Positions 24,910 to 38,149 of a stretch of DNA of 64,000 nucleotides are shown here, one piece after another. Origin of the DNA: Cardinalis cardinalis (Eukaryota; Chordata; Aves; Passeriformes; Cardinalidae); contig JACDOX010000152.1 of NCBI GenBank assembly GCA_014549065.1, positions 627,989 to 691,988 of the forward strand, written 5' to 3'. Both the position numbers and the translations under genes were made by a program. The notes below the pieces were generated by a model. The model made no database searches, was not told the origin of the DNA, and saw nothing but the letters and a program-made list of their open reading frames with translations. Each line of letters begins with the position of its first letter. Position 1 is the stretch's first letter.

Positions 24910-26990
24910 AAACTTGGCAGTTTTTTGGCTGACTGTATAGCACAAGGTGATACCGAGTTTGGTTCTTGCTTGCTGATGGGTACAGAGAAAAGGTTGTGAT
25001 ATGGCCAGGATCAGACTGGGCTTGCACAGAGGAGAGAAATTCATGGAGCCTGACTCACCCCTGGTTCACGCTTTGCACAGTCTGTTCCAGCCTCTGCAGA
25101 GGAGGTGCAAGAATTGCCAGTTCATGTGGTTGTGTAATACACCAGAGGAGGCTGAGTTCATCCCAGCAGATGCCTGCAGTGGCAATGAGGGTTTGCCTGG
25201 CATAAAGGCAGGAGAAGATGGAAAAAGTAACCCCCAGGAGATGGGAAAAAAGAAGTCAAAATGGTAGTGGAGGGGTTACTACTGATGCTTTATGTGACAG
25301 CTGCAAGGGTGAGTGGAGAGAACTGCGCATGGGAGCACTCATTATGCCCTGCAAAAGCATCTCCCATCCTCTAAACAGGATGATGGGAGCAAGTAAGTCC
25401 ACTTTAATTAGAAACAGTATTAACTATTACTTGCAGCAATGTTTTGCCCAAGAAGCATAAAATTCTTTGTATTTTGGAAAGAAACTGCTCCCCAGGGAAT
25501 CCATATTTTTCATTTTCAGAGCTAATGCAGAAATTCTGTTATTTGAGTTATCAGAAGAAAATGTTCCCATTCATCATGGATGCTATTTGAGGGATGCAGT
25601 TGCACATGCAGCTTCATGGAGCTGCAGAGGGTGAAAAATACAGTGTCTAGGCTTCCAGCTTAGTGCCAAGCTGCTGTCTGATGCAGTGAAGAGATACATT
25701 GTGTCTTCTTCAGCTTTTAAAACCTGGAATAGCCTGCGGACTTTAGCAGACCAAGCTGCCATGAAGGGGTCAGCAAGACATAATGAAACATCCATGAGGG
25801 AAGAAGCATCCTGGCATTACACATGCATTTGCACAGGTTTGCAGGGCAGCCAGCTCTTCCATATCTCACATTGCGTTAGCTGTTTATAAATTATTCCCTA
25901 AGTTTTATCACACACGCATATTCATTTTTAATGCTTAAATACACATTAAGAATAATTTTCACTAAAGGATGATCCCTAATTCCATCAGGAGCAAAGCTAA
26001 GGAAATGATACATGCAAATTTGAGCAGGGGTTGGTACCATTAATCGCTGGCTTGTCTTCCTGGAGGGAACTTGCCAGTCATGGGTCTGTCAGAGCTTGTA
26101 GCCTGGATGGGAGCCTAAAGACCTTGGATGAAACCCTACCTGCATGCCAAAGGTCCTTAACTCCCCAAACTTGCCGCTCCCACACCCAAAGGAGAGTGCT
26201 CGAGCTCTCCCGCTTTCCCACAAAGACTAAATCTTTCAATTGCCTCCCACACAAACCAAGGGAAAGGATAGAGCAAAATGCATTTTAATGAGCATTTGAA
26301 TAATCATGGGGATGAGCACTTTTCACTGACATAGCACCTTTTGTTCGAGTGATTTATAAACATCCATTAAGCCTGACAACTTCCCTGAAGGGTAATTTTT
26401 TTTTTTTTATTCTCGGGAAGTGGAGAGCTGAGATTTGCTGGAGGATAGGGCAGGAAACTCATGGCAGGGCTGGAAATGGGAACCCTGCNTGCGGGATTTC
26501 CTCTCCCCCCTCCATAGGGTTTCCTCTTTGCTCACTAATCGCTAAGCGAGATCTTGATGACCAGACGCTCATAGATAACATAGCTCAAATATTGCTTCCT
26601 TTCTGCAAATTGCATGCTGGCTTGGTTCAAAGGCCAGATCCTATTCCACCATCAGCTGGTGGTGGGGATCCCATGGAACATCAGTGGTAGGGAGGCCAAG
26701 CTGCAAGAGTTTGGGAAAAAAAGCTAAATACGTGAAAACTTTTGCAGCCAGACACGGTTGCAGAGCACAGTGTTATTTAGAGCATTTTTTTCTACTTGAG
26801 AAAACCTGGAAAGCTTTAAATAGGAGTGTTTCTAAAGGACACATCCAGGTGCTTTATCCAAAACCACTGGCAAAGCATTTCCCTCCCAGACAGCATGCAC
26901 GTTCCTGGGTGCACTGACAATATTTCTTCTCTGACATCGCCAGTTAAAAGGATTTATTTTCAGTGAAATAGAGTACTTCAGTTGTGTCAT
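24910..26990. other. Upstream non-coding DNA
   Basis: No gene is recognised. AT-rich complex sequence around 25870-26010, with TAAT sites, could be regulatory. A T-run lies at 26397-26410. Confidence 0.5.
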
Positions 26991-26999
26991 GGGCAAAAA

Positions 27000-27430
27000 A
27001 AGGTACACTATAATTAAAAGTGGGATTAGACAGAAAAATGAGATGTTAGGCAGATAATTAGGGAACTATTATAATTAGAATGTGCTTTTAAATCCCCTAG
27101 AAGCTTCTATTATGAAAGGGATGTCCTCTGATTAACTAATGTTTCCTTTAAGTAGATATTTTTCCTCTTCCTTTTGGAAAGGAAAGCTTGAATTGAATGA
27201 CTTCACCTTAAAAAATCACAGTTTACTGGGGCCCAAGTTTTCCTTGTAACAAGCCAGTTTTGCTCTGGAAAAAAGACCTATATTGGGGTTGAAAGTGGCA
27301 GAGAAGATTTTACTAGTAAGGTTATTAAATTGCCTTTCTCCCCTATTAAATACAATCTTATTTATAGACAGTATTTAGTATTCTTTGTATTGAGCCTTTA
27401 AGAGAAATTATTGCCATTAGAGCAGTGATA
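27000..27430. promoter_or_regulatory. Candidate conserved non-coding enhancer block
   Basis: AT-rich, repeat-free sequence with clustered TAATTA-type cores (GATAATTAGG near 27054, TATAATTAGAA near 27070, GATTAACTAATG near 27131). The style matches regulatory DNA near homeobox loci. It is assigned by composition only. Confidence 0.3.
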
Positions 27431-27439
27431 GCCCTAGAT

Positions 27440-30400
27440 TAAATTTTTATTCATGCAGGGTTTATGCAAGCGGAGCTGCTGCATATTTCTATGTGAAGTA
27501 GAAAGCTGTGATGGTTTTGAAAGGATGGGGAGCTTCAGTGAGAGCTGTCTGACAGCTGCTGTTGATGAGCACAAACCAACAAACCTCTTGGAAGCTGCTT
27601 GTCTCTCCCTGGCTCTTCAGCAGGGAGTAGGGAAGGACAGAGGTCGGTCCCACTTCTTACAGCTCCATAAATCAAGTCACTACATTTGTAAGTGACTTAA
27701 AACTGGGGAAAATGAGAGGCTAAGCTGTTCTGTTGCCCTCAGCTGAGCCTTTTCAGGTGTTGATTTGCAGGGAAAAGTGGAAAAGGAAAATAACTTGCTA
27801 AAAGTGCAGTCTCCCTCCCTTTATTTTTTTCTTTTTTTAAATTAAGTCTAAAATTTAGGAATTGAGAGAGAAGTGAGCGCAAAAGTTCATTTTGATTGCA
27901 AAGGCCACATCTTGCCTCTTATTTGTAAAAGGAGTTGGGAAAGGCAGAGGAGGAGACAGCCCAATGTCCAGGCCCAGCACTGATGCACATTTCTGTATTG
28001 CTGTATTTGGACAAAAAAGACTCCTGTTCTTTCACCTAAAAACTGTAAAAGCAGATGGAAAATTGCTTTATTCAGGGTCAAGAACCTTGGCATCCATCTG
28101 CAGATATAAAGATAACTTATTTAAAAAGCCATTTGAGGTACGTTCTTATTCCAGTTTACTGGACATAATGCTGAGAAAAACACTCAGAAAAAGATTTGAA
28201 ATAGCCAAATGGTCAGGGAAAGGATGAAACCCACCTCAAATATAATACACGGGTCCTGGAGAAAGCAGCCTTGGGGAAGATGCACCCTGCATAAGGTTAG
28301 AGCCCTCCAAGCCTGGCAAGGGCATTTCTGCATGAGCAGCAAAAAAGGCTGGAATAGTTATTTCCAGTGTGGTGAGTGGAATAGGTGTCCCAGCCTACTN
28401 CTTCTGGAAGGGGAGAAGCATCTCTTCATGGTGTCTTAAGGAGATCATCCCTGAAGCCCCAGAGATCATCAGTGCCCCAACACTGCAGGAGCAGACTCAG
28501 GCACTGCACTGTGACATCTGCCTGCTCAGTAACAGGGGAAAAGCAATGACGTGCCAGTGGTGGGAGAAGCTGAACAAATGTCACCAACTGCCAGTGACAC
28601 TGCAGGAGGGACCTGAAGGCAAGTGTCCTCCCAAAGATGGGAAACCATTACAGGCAGAGATGGCCTTGCTTGATGTGCACACTTCTTTGTTATGCAAAGA
28701 AGCCGCAACTCTGCTGCCTGGCAGGACACCTTGAGATNATTTTTGGGATCTTTCTCCATGGACCTGATGGACTGGTGGGACCAGCCCCTTTTTGGGGTCA
28801 AAGGGACTGGACAGCAAAGCCTTAGTGTCCTTGCTGGAGGAGACAGCCACATCAACACAATCACCCAGGACCATGTTGCTGAGTATTCATGGTGACTGTG
28901 CAGACTCTGGAAGGAGAAATACGAAGCTAAAGAGCAGAGATGCTGATGCCGGGGTGGACTGGGGTCATCTGATGCCTTCTGACTTCCCAAGATGAATGCT
29001 GACATCCCAGTCAGGAGAGAAATACCCAAGCTGAAGGGAGTGAAGAGATTTTTGTGATTCAAAGCTGTGGCCTCCTGCCCTATATTTGCAGGAGGGAGGT
29101 CACAGAGGAACGTGAACTCCATTTCCTCAATCCTCTGAAAAATATCTGGGCTTCTCACTCCTGCAGTAAAGAGCCATTTGGCCTAATGATACCTTCCAGC
29201 TCTGCAGTGCCACTCAGCCAAGATGCTGAAGCATTTTAGGTATCTTAATTCATCCTTTCAGCAAATAGGAAAGCCTCTGCACAGCAAAGTGCTCATGTTA
29301 ACGGTACAGCACAATGGGGAAAATACAGTATAGAAGAATATGATGGGTTTATGTCTTTTATGTCTTATACTGCAAACACATAAATACAATTAGGGTTTGG
29401 AGAATATTTTTTAAAAGCAAAGAAAATGATTGGCAAGGCAGAGAAAATAAATATTACACCCTTGAGAGGGTTAGGGACATATTATTTTTCCAATTTTTCA
29501 GAAAAGAAATGCCAGATCAAAATTACTTTCCCAAGATCACACAGAGTGATCCTGCCACCTTTTCTACTGAGTAGTTCTTACTCAAGAGTTTGTCTGTCTT
29601 TGTGCCCAAAGACCTCCTTTAAAGCCTGCTATCCAGTGATGTAAATTTACAGTGTATTAGCTACTCTATATTTATTCTTCACATAAATATCTCTTCAAAG
29701 TGAGCTGCCTCACCCAAAGGCACTTTCAGAAGTGTAAGGCCAGCGATAATGCTGCTAAAAGAATTAACACTGTCCCACATAATTAGCAGTAATTAGTACT
29801 GGTTAGGACAGGAGTTAATGCACACTGGTGAACATAAATTCTGCCTTTGTGTCCCTGTGCTGACATAAAACCAGCCTGGGAATAAGATCCCGTGGGGTGA
29901 GAAAGTAAAGGGACCAGGTTGATTTTCTGATGCCTCATGATGCTGGAGCTCAAATTCTCTTTATTCTCGACCTTTCTTCCCACCATGAAAGCTGGCATCC
30001 TCTTTTTGGCAAGAGAATAGTTCTACCAGTGATCCCAGTGGTATTTGATAACCCATCATTTCTCTGGATCTTGGGGGAAAAAGAAAACCTGCATATTAAA
30101 ACCTGGCCACTGTGTCAATACAGTCAAATACCTCCAGGGATTGTTTCGTAGCTTCCCCCTCTGGGGTTAACTCTTTATGGCAGCAAAACTGAATTACAGA
30201 CTCAACAGCAAAGAAAGCCATAAAAAATAAAGACAGTATCAAAATAAATTCAGGTTGTCTCCTCCTGCAGATGAGAAGCTGATGGGGTGATGGATGACCT
30301 TGCATAAGAAGGAGGACAGTGGCATGGGGACAAGTGCCAGTGCACATCTGGCATGCACATGGATTCAGGATATCACAGCAAAACAAACCTCTTGGGAAAT

Positions 30401-31260
30401 GGTNAAGTGAAGAACTGAGCATATATGTATTCAAATGTATTTTATTTCAAACTGTTTTCCACAGCTTGTCTGAGGTTGGAATAGTCTTCCTTGTGGGAGG
30501 ACTTGAAGTTTTGAAGAAAACATGGATTGCACAAAGTCAGCTGGCTGCAAAAACTCTCCTCCTCCTTTCCTTCTTTCCTTCCTTTGAAGATGATTTGACA
30601 CACCCATCAATAGTTATAAGTACATGAAAGGGGAAAACTTAGTAACATGGAGATAAAGTTTTGGGCTGAAACCCCTCATTTTTATGCTAGACAACTGCTG
30701 ATCTTATTGGGTTCAGGAAAATAACTTCACAAACACATACAGAGTCTCAAGATATAATCATAAAGAAAAATGAGCTTTTCTAACATAAAGACTGTCCACT
30801 TCAGCTCCTTGGAGCAGCCATTGAGAGCTGGGTTTTGTTGAGGGTTGGAGGATGTGCAGGCTGAATTGCCATAGGTGCTGAGACTGTCTCATTTCCAGCA
30901 TCACTGAGATCCATCTGCTTCTACTCTCTTCACGCAGACCTGCTGGAGCTGAGCACCATTCATAATCAGGGCCCAGCTGGTCTCTAGAAAAAGGCCTTTT
31001 CCAAGCATAAAAATTATTTGACGTGTAATTTTAGGTTCAGTGTCTAAAATACAGAGATAAACTGCTGTATGGACACTTACTTTGATTTAACCTGATTTCA
31101 AGATAAATTTTCATGAAGGATTAATTTGAGCTAAACAAACAGAAGGTGCTCATAAAATNAATTTTTCTTTCTTTTTTTTATTTTTTTTAATTCTGGGTTC
31201 ACCTTAGCTAAGTTAAGAATTCAGCTGAAGTTAAAACTGGCATATTTTTATGTCAGCTAG
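27440..31260. other. Upstream non-coding DNA
   Basis: No supported gene. Minus-strand frames at 28526-29158 overlap one another and contain an N; no family is recognised. An AT-rich segment at 30150-30260 has a conserved-element look. Confidence 0.5.
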
Positions 31261-31269
31261 TTTTGTCTA

Positions 31270-32830
31270 GAAACCTGTGGATCTGTTTGTGCCAGCTTAT
31301 TGGGCACTTGTAAATGGATTTCATTTTGATCAAAGAAGCAGTGTGATTCTCAGCCTGCTGGAGAGGGACCCCTTAGGTGATGTCAGCCAAGGGAAGAGTC
31401 AACAGTGGCAGAAAATGTATCACAGAAGAACTTCAAAGCAGGATGCACAGGCAACCTTGGCTAGAAGCAGGGAACAGATCCAAGGGAAAACATGAGGCAG
31501 ACTGGCTTGGCATCCTAAACAAAATCTATATTAAGAGACAGGCAGGTAAGAAGAACTCTATGAAAAGCATTGGAAAGTAGAAAGAGGGAATGGAATAAAC
31601 TACATGCCAGAGCAGCAAGTGGTCCCTTGATGGAGTTTCTTAGGAGGTCTCTTGAAACACTAGGGGTTTTTAGCACATTTATGAGGTAAAGTTCCTCTGA
31701 GAGCTAGTGGTTGGTTGTGATGGTCTTGGCGTGTGTTTGGAGGAACTCACAAACCCATTGNGCAGTGAAAAAGGAATCAGTGGAGGTGAATATCCTCTAT
31801 CGGACAGCACAGCAGCAGGGCAGACCAGTAAACCAAGCAGGGAATGTGTGTCAAGCCACACTTTATATTCTTGGTGCCAACACTGCCACTTTTGGAGAGT
31901 ACTATGTGGCACGTAGCTCTGGGAGGAGTCACCTGAGTCAAGAAGGCAAGAGATTCTTTCAAGTGGTTCCTCAGGGAGGAGCCTGGCCCTGCATCCCAAT
32001 GGCCAGAAGAAGAAATGAGGTGGTTACCTATCTCCTGACCCAACAAGGACAGTGAAGGTGACATAAGGATGTCTAGTGAAGTGCTGCTGATGGATCTCAG
32101 CCTACATGATGCCAGTAAGGAAATATTTGGGATAATTGCAGTTCTTCCAAAAAGATGTGAAGAGAACTGCAAATACATGGAACTGCTGCAAAAGTCTCTA
32201 GTGTGGAGACACTCAGAAAGAGAAAGCATATTGCTCACAAGTTGTCGTACCAGTAGGGAGGGAGAAAGAGGAGGAGGTGGTGTTCCCAGGTATGGAAACC
32301 CCAGGCAGAAAGCCACCAGTCCTTTGAGTTCAGTGAGGCAGAGTAGAATTTGAACTGTATGGGGAAGTCAGAGGGTGGAGCTTTCCCTCAAGTTACAGAC
32401 CCAACATGTGCTTCTAATAGAGAAGCTAAAGCAGGAGCTAGAGTTACTGCAAGGCTGAGTGTACTAATGAATCAAATTGTCTCTACACGACTTCAAAGGC
32501 TTTGGGAAGAAGCAATAATAACTAGAAATGTAACACTAATGGTAAGGACAATGTGGCTGGCACTGGCTAAACCCAGCAAGAGTCTCTTCATCAGCAGAGA
32601 GGCAAACTGTGTATGGAAAAGAATGGAATAAAAAGTGGATCTCGTGGTGCTGTGCAGCAGAGGAGAGGGACCAGCTGTGTCCTCAAGTTTGGTGACAATA
32701 AATGCTAGGCAGAATGGGCTTGGTACAAAACTGAGGTGAGCAGTACAGTAATAGAATTTGAAGGTGATCCAAGTAAAAAGTGTTTCAAATAGTGGCAAGG
32801 ACAAGAGAATAATAGAAAGGGTTACAACTG
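31270..32830 (+). other. Purine-rich mRNA-like segment, origin unknown
   Basis: About 1.5 kb on the + strand is distinctly A/G-rich. It carries three consecutive short open frames (31711-32055, 32069-32353, 32350-32631) in different frames. The texture resembles a decayed retroposed or retroelement sequence, but I recognise no protein motif, poly(A) tail, terminal repeat or target-site duplication. It could equally be ordinary intergenic DNA. Confidence 0.2.
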
Positions 32831-32839
32831 ATCAGCAGT

Positions 32840-35310
32840 GTAGACAACTATAATAAACTTCAACTTGGAAACATAAAAGGAAAAATATGATCTTGGATGA
32901 TATTGGAAAAATAATTTAAAGCAAGATATTCTGTGGGGGGTAAGGTCCAAAGTTTCTGGGTTTAAAAAAGTTTATGAGTTAATGAAGAGAGGGGTGGGAA
33001 CAGCTTGTCTTCCAGCAGAGGCCCAAGAGGCAAAGCATCTCGCCTTTGCTTCTTGCGCCATCACATTTTTTTGGCTGAGGCCCTTGAAAACTTTCTGTAT
33101 TTCTAGTGTTCTGTCATGGAATGAGGATTTCCTGGCAAGCACATATGCTCATAAGATGTTCAGCTGCTGCAGTGGCACCCCCTAAACCACGAACTGTCAC
33201 ATATTTGGGTGAGTGGTCCTGTTTCCGGGGATGCACTTAAGGAAGATCAAACTGAAAAGGATGTTGGAAATGGAGAGAGGGACTGAAGTGATAAACAGTT
33301 TAGTGCATCTGCATGGTACCTCATAAACTTGACTCTGTTCTGATCGTGTTTGCATCTGCACAGCCATAAAAGTAGTATTTTGAGGCAAGAAGAGGGGTGA
33401 GGTAAAGAATTCAGTGTCCCCAAAATCCCCAGGGAACTGCTTGGGTGGGTAGAGCCTTCTGACATGCTTTAATTAGCTCCACCACAGTGGGATTCAGAGC
33501 TGCTTTGGTCATGTCTATGTGTGCTGTGATGCATATCTGCCTTCAGATACAGCCCTTCTCAAAATGTGATTTAGGAACTTAATCCCAGTGACTTGCAATA
33601 AGAGTTGGCTGATAGGCAACTCCTAAAGTGGGACTTAATGACCTGAGTTCACTGAAGACGGTCTATATCTCTTGCAGAAATTGGGTGCCAAATTTGCAAC
33701 GGACTGTGATCACTGTTGTGTTGAGAGAAGAGACAAAATATCTTTAGAAATCTGAATTTAAATATTGAGTGTGTGATAGTCCTCCTCAAAGCCCTCTTAG
33801 CTAAAAGAGAGAGTACTCAATTGATCTAAATTCTGATAAATGCAAGGAAATATCATTGCAGGAGAGCTGAGTTGATGATTCTATGAGATGTTTCTTTGGT
33901 TCCACGTAAAAAGTACTTTCCAAAGTCTGGATATCTACCGGATTTCATGTCTTCTTCCCACAACTAAGTTGAGGATAAGAGCAGGAAAGCATTTTTTCAA
34001 AGTGTAATTATGGCTTTTCAAGCAAAGCTAACATCCTCAAGGTAAAAATAATGCCCTAGTAAGCTGGAAGCAAACATTCTCTTAATAAATCTTAGTGGAT
34101 TATTCTGACTGCAGTTTCCTCTTGAGAGCTGCAGATCCCAGCAGACCTTTCATATGAACCCTTTAACCAAGCCACANAAAGTGACTCTTACCATCATGTC
34201 ATTATGAAGGATGCTCAGAATCCCCAGACCGTTGGAGTTTCTCGTCTGAAACCAGTGCCTGGGCCTGGCCCAGCCCCTGTGCATCCCTGTCCCCTCACTG
34301 CAGACCTGCAAGGCCAGCATGGAGAATTCAGGGGCCAATTCAGGATGAGAGGCTGCTGCCTCCGTGGCTGCAGGGCTGTGGAGGGGGAGATGCTGCTGCT
34401 GCCTTGTGGGAGGCCCAGGGCTCGGGAGGCAGCTCCTGGGTCTGGGGCCCCTCCGAGGGGATGCTTGCTCTGCTTGGAGGAAAGTGTAGCTTTCACTGCC
34501 TCCCTCCCTGATTCCCTTCCTTCTCTCCTTCACTTTTTCCCCCCCTTCCTTGCCTGCTTCTCACAGCTGCTGCCTTGGGAACCCGGCCTTGGTGAGGGAG
34601 GAGGCCGCCTTCCCCTACAAGGCTCAAGGGTGAGGGCAGCTGCCTCTGCCGGACGGAGAGGAGTGACAATGGGATGAGCACACCTATTCTTGGAGGCAAA
34701 GCCCAGCTTCCTGGTTTGGGGCTGATANGGCTTGTGGGGCACTGCTGTGAGTGGGGAGGTGTCGGGAAANGGGAGTGCCACGTTTGAGTTCCCCTGCCCT
34801 AAGGGAGGTTTTAAAAAGGAGGTTTTATAACAAGGAGGGCTTTTCCTAAGCTGTCCTTAGAGCAGTCCTTCGTTGTGCATGCACACACACGTACCCGTAG
34901 AGGCTTTTCTCACAGCCATCATAGCTGGCCAGAAATTGTCCACGGGAGTTCAAAGAGACACGTATATCCATGCACTCACCTCTCAGACCCCAGCGTGAGT
35001 GACGGCTACCCATCTTGCTGTCACCCACGCTACTGCAGATTCTGTCTGCTTCCCTGCACTCTTGTGCACCTAATTGGATCCAAAGTACTTTAATTAATCA
35101 AGTTGAGCCCCTTGTGCCCAAAGAAACGCTGCAAAATGAAGGAGCAAGAGCAATTGGAAGCTCTTTTGCAGCTCCCCCCCCCTCCCGCATTTTTTTTTCT
35201 TTCTTGCCGAGAGAATTGTTTGCGGGTGGAAGAAAGGGATGTTTAAATAGCTCCGCAGATCCATTTAGTAAAGTCAATATGCAATTATGCAAAAGCCTGT
35301 GATAATACAC
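32840..35310. other. Upstream non-coding DNA, GC rising
   Basis: No gene is recognised. The part at 34200-34680 is GC-rich but relatively CpG-poor and C/T-rich. A short AT-rich block at 35060-35110 contains TTTAATTAATCA, a dense homeodomain site, and a block at 35270-35300 contains an ATTATGCAAA sequence resembling a POU/octamer site. Confidence 0.45.
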
Positions 35311-35319
35311 CCCCTGATG

Positions 35320-35720
35320 CAGATAGCTGCGGTCGGAGCTGTCCTGGGGGAACCGCGGGCAGCTCGGAACTCTCGGGACGGGGGCTGCAGGGACCCTGAC
35401 ACGCTCCCCTGCCTCCCCAGCCCCTCGCAGCCCAGGCACAGGTCGGTGCCCGGCGCCGTCGGGCTCGTGGGGCTGGAGAACCCGGGAACGTCCCGCACCG
35501 CGCTCCCGGGCACGGGGCTTTGCTTCTTATTTTCCTTTGTTTTTCTGATTTATAAAGCGTAATTAATTTGCGTTCGATTTTTCCTAGATGGTATCGTTTG
35601 CGGGAAGCCCCCTCCGAGAGTTCCGAGCCTGCAGAGAGCCTCGGGTTCCCTCCCATCCCACCGGGCTGAATAGCCCCAGATCCCCGCTCTGGGGAGCGCC
35701 CATCCTCTGCGATCGGCATC
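35320..35720. promoter_or_regulatory. CpG-rich block upstream of MEIS1
   Basis: High G+C with frequent CpG dinucleotides, sharply bounded by AT-rich sequence on both sides. It is the first of several CpG-rich blocks between 35.3 and 40.5 kb. Multi-block CpG-rich regions of this kind typically mark Polycomb-regulated developmental promoters. It may be an outlying island or the start of an unseen upstream or antisense transcript. Confidence 0.55.
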
Positions 35721-35724
35721 AGAG

Positions 35725-36110
35725 GCACGCCGAACTAATGCAGTAAATGGGCTCATTAGCCGAGCTGCAGATGGACTTAGGTAATAGGAATGGAGTAATA
35801 GTGAAAATTAGTTTGGAGGGAAACATCAAATCGAAAAGCTCTGACAAAACTCCGCTTTGCTCTGGTTCAGCCGAGGTACTGTCAGTCACAAATATTCAAT
35901 TCTATGTCGCTTCAAATTGAGGTTTTATTTTGTTACTCGCTAATTTGCTTCTTGTACAATGTTACAAGTTTTTTTAGTCTTATTTGAAAGGGTAAAATAC
36001 TTCGTTCAACTTTTTAGGAGGTGTCCTTCGACTTCTTACACCAGGGACATGCAATCATTTAATTTCTGGTTTATGTACGCTGAGGAAAGTATCTCTAATA
36101 CCTTCTTGAT
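35725..36110. promoter_or_regulatory. Candidate conserved non-coding element
   Basis: A complex, repeat-free block with many homeodomain-type cores (AACTAATGCAG, GCTCATTAGCC, GTAATAGG, AAAATTAGTTTGG, CGCTAATTTGC) and a TGTCAGTCACAAAT stretch containing a MEIS/PREP-like TGTCA half-site. It lies between two CpG-rich blocks about 6 kb upstream of the start codon. Its role as an enhancer is inferred. Confidence 0.4.
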
Positions 36111-36119
36111 TAAAATAAA

Positions 36120-37460
36120 ATAAAATAAAACTGGAAAGATCAGACAGATTTTTGTTTCTTTCAGAGACAGCAATTTTACCCGCAGAGATGAACTGGGAAC
36201 TGAATTTAGCCCAGAAGCAGTGGGAAAAGTCTTCAGGAGAAAAGAAAAAGTATCGAATATTTTAGGCTAGTGTCACCCTCTGTTGAACTCTAGCAAGTGG
36301 CTCTGAAGGCAAAGAGCAGTTGGAGCTGGTGTGCCACAAGTGGCAGGAGGATTTCCCTATACCTTCATTTAACCTGTTAAAAGAAATCCCCACTATTGTT
36401 CGGCTACGTGGGTGTCTCCGTCTTTGTAGGCTACGTGCGGGCATAAGTGTGGACTGAGAATAGGCGCTTAGAGATCCTTGCTTTAAAACATTCCTTGGAG
36501 TTCACATAGACCACTAGATTTTTATCTGCGCGTCCAGTCGGCTGCTGACACTGCCTGTAAATACGACAAAGACTTTGCATTTCACAGCCCTTCTGCGGTT
36601 CTCGCCTCATAAAAGTCAAGGGTTCATGTTAGAAGTTTGGGGTTTGGGGCTTTTTTGTAACAAAAACCCCCCAAAAACCCAAAAGCTTTCACCCCCTCTT
36701 TTAAAAATCTCTTCTTGCTCTTTGTATTTTTTGAGGAGAACATTCCAGGCGCCACGGGAGCGGAGAAGCAAGTGGGCAGGGAGAGGGGAGAGGGAAATTA
36801 CCCAGCCAGGCTGCATCTGCCTAGGAGCACCCGCGGCTCGGGCGCGGGCAGAGGTTCGGGAACTTNGAACAGCAACGTCAGTGCTTCCTCTAAACCGAGA
36901 CTAACGCTGGGCCGGCGTAAACTCCCCTCCTGCTGCTCCACCAAGGACTGGCATCAGAGTGATTGCCTCCGCTGCCTCCGAGAGCATCATCGGGGTGGNA
37001 GCTGCCCGAATTGGGATCTTCCTCTGCCCGCAGGCTACAGCCGGCTGGTCGCGGGGGGAGAAGTTTTTAAACCATTCGCAAATATTTCCCCCTTCTTAAA
37101 AAAAAAAAATAAAATTCCTCTTTCCTACATATTTAGCTAATGTCCAACTGCCTCTCACGGGTAAACTCAAACCATCTTTACCATATCATTGCTCCACGAT
37201 CTGCAGTCAGTAAAATCCTAAACACTTAAGAGTGGAGTTTTTATGCAATTATACAGATATAGCCTAAGGAAAAAATAAGTGTCTCTACGACTTTTCTGTC
37301 TCGGGTCGCTATTCTTCTACTGAGGAGCTGGGCGTCTCCGACCCCTTCAAATTGCCGAAAACTGGACTTTTCTCTCGCAGAAAATTTGGAAGCGTTTCTG
37401 GCTGTAGTTTTTCCGTCTCCCAGTAGACGGCACAACAGCTCAATCCTTGGGATGCAGAGC
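36120..37460. other. Upstream DNA with a second CpG-rich block
   Basis: A small (AAAAT)n run lies at 36113-36130. CpG-rich sequence spans roughly 36750-37075. No coding region is recognised. Confidence 0.45.
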
Positions 37461-37471
37461 AGCCCAGAGGC

Positions 37472-37550
37472 TTTTCTTTTTTTTTTTTTTTCTTTCTTTG
37501 TTTTTTTTTTTTTTTTAGTTTTATTCAGCAATTTCTTTTATTATTATTTT
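37472..37550. repeat. T-rich low-complexity tract
   Basis: Long T runs interrupted by C, G and short TTA units. Low complexity only. Confidence 0.9.
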
Positions 37551-38030
37551 TTTAATCGAGAAGTATAGGAATATCGACAGGAAATAAAGAGGGTTTGGCA
37601 TAGGCAGGGAGTACAGGAGTGCCGGGGGGCGAATGGGCTAAAGGCAGGGATCGTCGCGAATCCCGGTGCGGAGCAGCGTTTCCAAATTAACCCAAATGAA
37701 CTTGTAGAACCCAAATCGTGCAAAAAAACCCCATCGACAACCCCAGCACGATGGTGTTACCTGCTCAGGAGTTAGTCTACGGATTTTAGGCTGGTATGTT
37801 TTATTTGTAATGTGAAATAGGAAGTACAAGGCTCAGGTCAGCTCCGCGCTGCCGTGCCCGGGCTACCCCGAGGTGCCACCGCGGGGAAAACCTGGCAGCC
37901 GTCGCAACTTTTGTCCCTGAAAGACTCCTTTTGTGTGCGGGTGCCTTCACTCCCGCCGCCGGCACTGCTGTCATCGTTAAAGTCTCGAAAATTCCGGCCA
38001 GTAACTCATTTCCCAGTTAATTTTATTTAA

Positions 38031-38061
38031 GAAAAAAAAAAGAAAAAAAAGAAAAAAAAAG
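38031..38061. repeat. A-rich (A9G)n-like tract
   Basis: Three A runs of about nine to ten bases separated by single G. No retroposon is visible next to it. Confidence 0.9.
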
Positions 38062-38149
38062 ATAACGCTGTTGGAAACTTTTAAGACAACCGTAAATTTT
38101 ATTAGGAAGTATTTTATGAAGCCTTCAATTTAATTAATCAAACCCCTCC

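Noticed and set aside
28526..29158. 210-codon minus-strand frame
   Set aside because: Contains an unresolved base, overlaps other frames in several registers and resembles no family I know.
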